The notes beneath the pieces were generated by a model. The model had not been told where the DNA came from and searched no databases. It worked only from the letters and a program-made list of their open reading frames with translations. Shown one piece after another: positions 4,147 through 5,221 of a stretch of 5,221 nucleotides of DNA. The DNA is taken from positions 1-5,221 of the forward strand of contig CAYFOI010000041.1 of the NCBI GenBank assembly GCA_964344725.1. The letters run 5' to 3'. The position numbers were made by a program, and so were the translations under genes. Origin of the DNA: CG2-30-44-17 sp964344725. GTDB lineage: Bacteria; Patescibacteriota; Gracilibacteria; UBA1369; UBA12470. How positions within the stretch are numbered: position 1 is the first letter of the stretch; each line of letters opens with the position of its first letter.

Positions 4147-5221
4147 ATGATCAAAAATAAAACCTCACTACTCCGTAGCCTCCCCAAAAAGGAGAAAGAA
4201 GCCCGCAAACTTCTCCTCGATATAACGGAAGCAGTTCTCAAGAATATTGACCCAGAGAAACTCGTCACAGCAGCTCTGCCAAATATTTCAAAATACGAAA
4301 ACATCTACATAATAGGCACAGGTAAAGGAGCCTCAAAAATGGCTCAAGCCATCGAGAAATCGATCAAAGTGACCGAAGGATTCATAACAATTCCGGAAGG
4401 AGAACCAAAGCCAAATCTCAAAAAAATCAAATACTATTACGCCACTCACCCGCTCCCAAATCAGACCGGAGTCCGAGGAGCAAAACGCATTCTTAATATA
4501 GCCAAAAAAGCCGGCCCAAAAGACTTAGTCATAGCACTCATCTCAGGTGGAGGCTCAGCACTAATGCCATTGCCAATAGAGGGCGTATCTCTCGAAGAAA
4601 AAACACGAATAACAAAACACTTACTCAAATCTGGAGCACGCATCCAAGAAATAAACATCGTCCGCAAACATCTATCACAAATTAAAGGCGGACATTTAGC
4701 AGAAGCAATATATCCAGCAAAATGCATCAACTTAGTAATTTCCGACGTAATTGGCGACGACCTAAGCGCAATCGCATCAGGACCTCTCTCTCCCGACCCA
4801 TCAACAATTTCAGACGCAAAAAAAATCCTTCGCAAATACAAAATCAAAGAACCAAAAGCCTGGCTCGAAACCCCGAAGAAATTACAAAAAATCCAAACTA
4901 AAATCCTAGCAAACCACGAAACAGTCTCGAAAGAAGCCGCAAAAGCAATAAAAAGCCTCGGCTACAAACCTGTAATTTTAGAAAAACACCTCGAAGGAGA
5001 ATGCCGCATCCGCGCCAAACAACTCACCCGTAAAATTCGCAACCCAAAAGCAATTTACATCGCAACAGGCGAAACAACCGTCACAGTCCGCGGGAAAGGA
5101 GCAGGCGGAAGAAACCAAGAATTCGTCCTCGCCGCACTCAAAGAGAACCTCCCATTAGCAGTCCTAAGCATCGGAACAGACGGCGTAGACGGCATCTGCC
5201 CACGCAAAACAGCAGGAGCAA
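4147..5221 (+). CDS. gck: Glycerate 2-kinase (DUF4147/MOFRL family), 3'-partial
   Basis: It phosphorylates D-glycerate with ATP to 2-phosphoglycerate, feeding lower glycolysis. I translated this frame by hand: 358 codons without a stop, running off the right edge. Family members are about 400-450 residues, so perhaps 55-70 are missing. Motifs in order: GTGKGASKMA (57-66, with conserved K60), ATHPLPNQTG (99-108), SGGGSALMPLP (133-143), IQEINIVRKHLSQIKGG (166-182), SDVIGDDLSAIASGP (199-213), the N-terminal part of the MOFRL domain with GETTVTVRGKGAGGRNQE (308-325; R322), and GTDGVDG (343-349). The conserved lysine and the arginine of GGRNQE are the residues held to matter for catalysis in this family. 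The linker near 230-260 looks shorter than in many homologues, though ETPK (241-244) is kept. The start follows the dehydrogenase stop with no gap, implying translational coupling. Third codon positions are extremely A/C-biased. Confidence 0.94.
   Translation, partial: MIKNKTSLLRSLPKKEKEARKLLLDITEAVLKNIDPEKLVTAALPNISKYENIYIIGTGKGASKMAQAIEKSIKVTEGFITIPEGEPKPNLKKIKYYYATHPLPNQTGVRGAKRILNIAKKAGPKDLVIALISGGGSALMPLPIEGVSLEEKTRITKHLLKSGARIQEINIVRKHLSQIKGGHLAEAIYPAKCINLVISDVIGDDLSAIASGPLSPDPSTISDAKKILRKYKIKEPKAWLETPKKLQKIQTKILANHETVSKEAAKAIKSLGYKPVILEKHLEGECRIRAKQLTRKIRNPKAIYIATGETTVTVRGKGAGGRNQEFVLAALKENLPLAVLSIGTDGVDGICPRKTAGA

Noticed and set aside
4461..4847. A 128-codon open frame on the - strand
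   Set aside because: It lies wholly inside the glycerate kinase, whose + strand frame has continuous family motifs. The A/C bias of codon ends leaves few stops on the opposite strand, so such shadow frames are expected.
1..5221. Alternative genetic code (UGA as Gly or Trp)
   Set aside because: No in-frame TGA occurs in any of the five genes, and all four visible stops are TAA, so the window gives no evidence for recoding.
1..5221. CTAG tetramer avoidance or excess
   Set aside because: I count about 22 CTAG sites where about 20 are expected at uniform composition, so there is no signal.

Overview
The window holds five genes, all on the + strand and closely spaced. In order they are: the N-terminal (thiamine-diphosphate binding) subunit of a split transketolase, cut off at its 5' end; the C-terminal transketolase subunit; a fold-type-I PLP aminotransferase; a D-2-hydroxyacid dehydrogenase of the glyoxylate/hydroxypyruvate reductase type; and a MOFRL-type glycerate 2-kinase, cut off at its 3' end. 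The kinase has no stop codon before the window ends, so a closed-ORF search would miss it. It reads in frame from the ATG at 4147 to the last base.

Layout: 3-794 transketolase N; 795-851 a 57-base gap with a small GC hairpin and a 7-bp degenerate tandem repeat that runs into the next start; 852-1802 transketolase C; 1803-1960 a 158-base gap, the longest here, with a larger GC hairpin flanked by a 15-base direct repeat, an A/C-rich stretch, and an 8-bp degenerate tandem repeat containing a TATAAT hexamer; 1961-3148 aminotransferase; a 29-base gap with two copies of an 8-mer; 3178-4146 dehydrogenase; no gap (stop TAA directly followed by ATG); 4147-5221 glycerate kinase.

The genes plausibly work together around hydroxypyruvate. 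The aminotransferase could interconvert serine and hydroxypyruvate, the dehydrogenase could interconvert hydroxypyruvate and D-glycerate, and the kinase would make 2-phosphoglycerate, which enters glycolysis. Transketolase is known to accept hydroxypyruvate as a ketol donor and otherwise serves the non-oxidative pentose phosphate pathway. The enzyme families are clear from motifs. The aminotransferase substrate and the direction of flux are inferred from gene context only.

Organism: a prokaryote with split transketolase, almost no Shine-Dalgarno signals, all four visible stops TAA, strong preference for codons ending in A or C, and short degenerate tandem repeats just upstream of starts. Split transketolase with a MOFRL kinase occurs in Thermotogae, Firmicutes, archaea and several uncultivated bacterial phyla. 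The repeats and leader style make me lean towards an uncultivated candidate-phylum bacterium (Patescibacteria/CPR-like), with low confidence. No RNA gene, insertion sequence, phage gene, CRISPR array or defence system was seen. The enzymes are ordinary; the interest lies in the intergenic repeats and hairpins and in two altered cofactor-site motifs in the transketolase N subunit.
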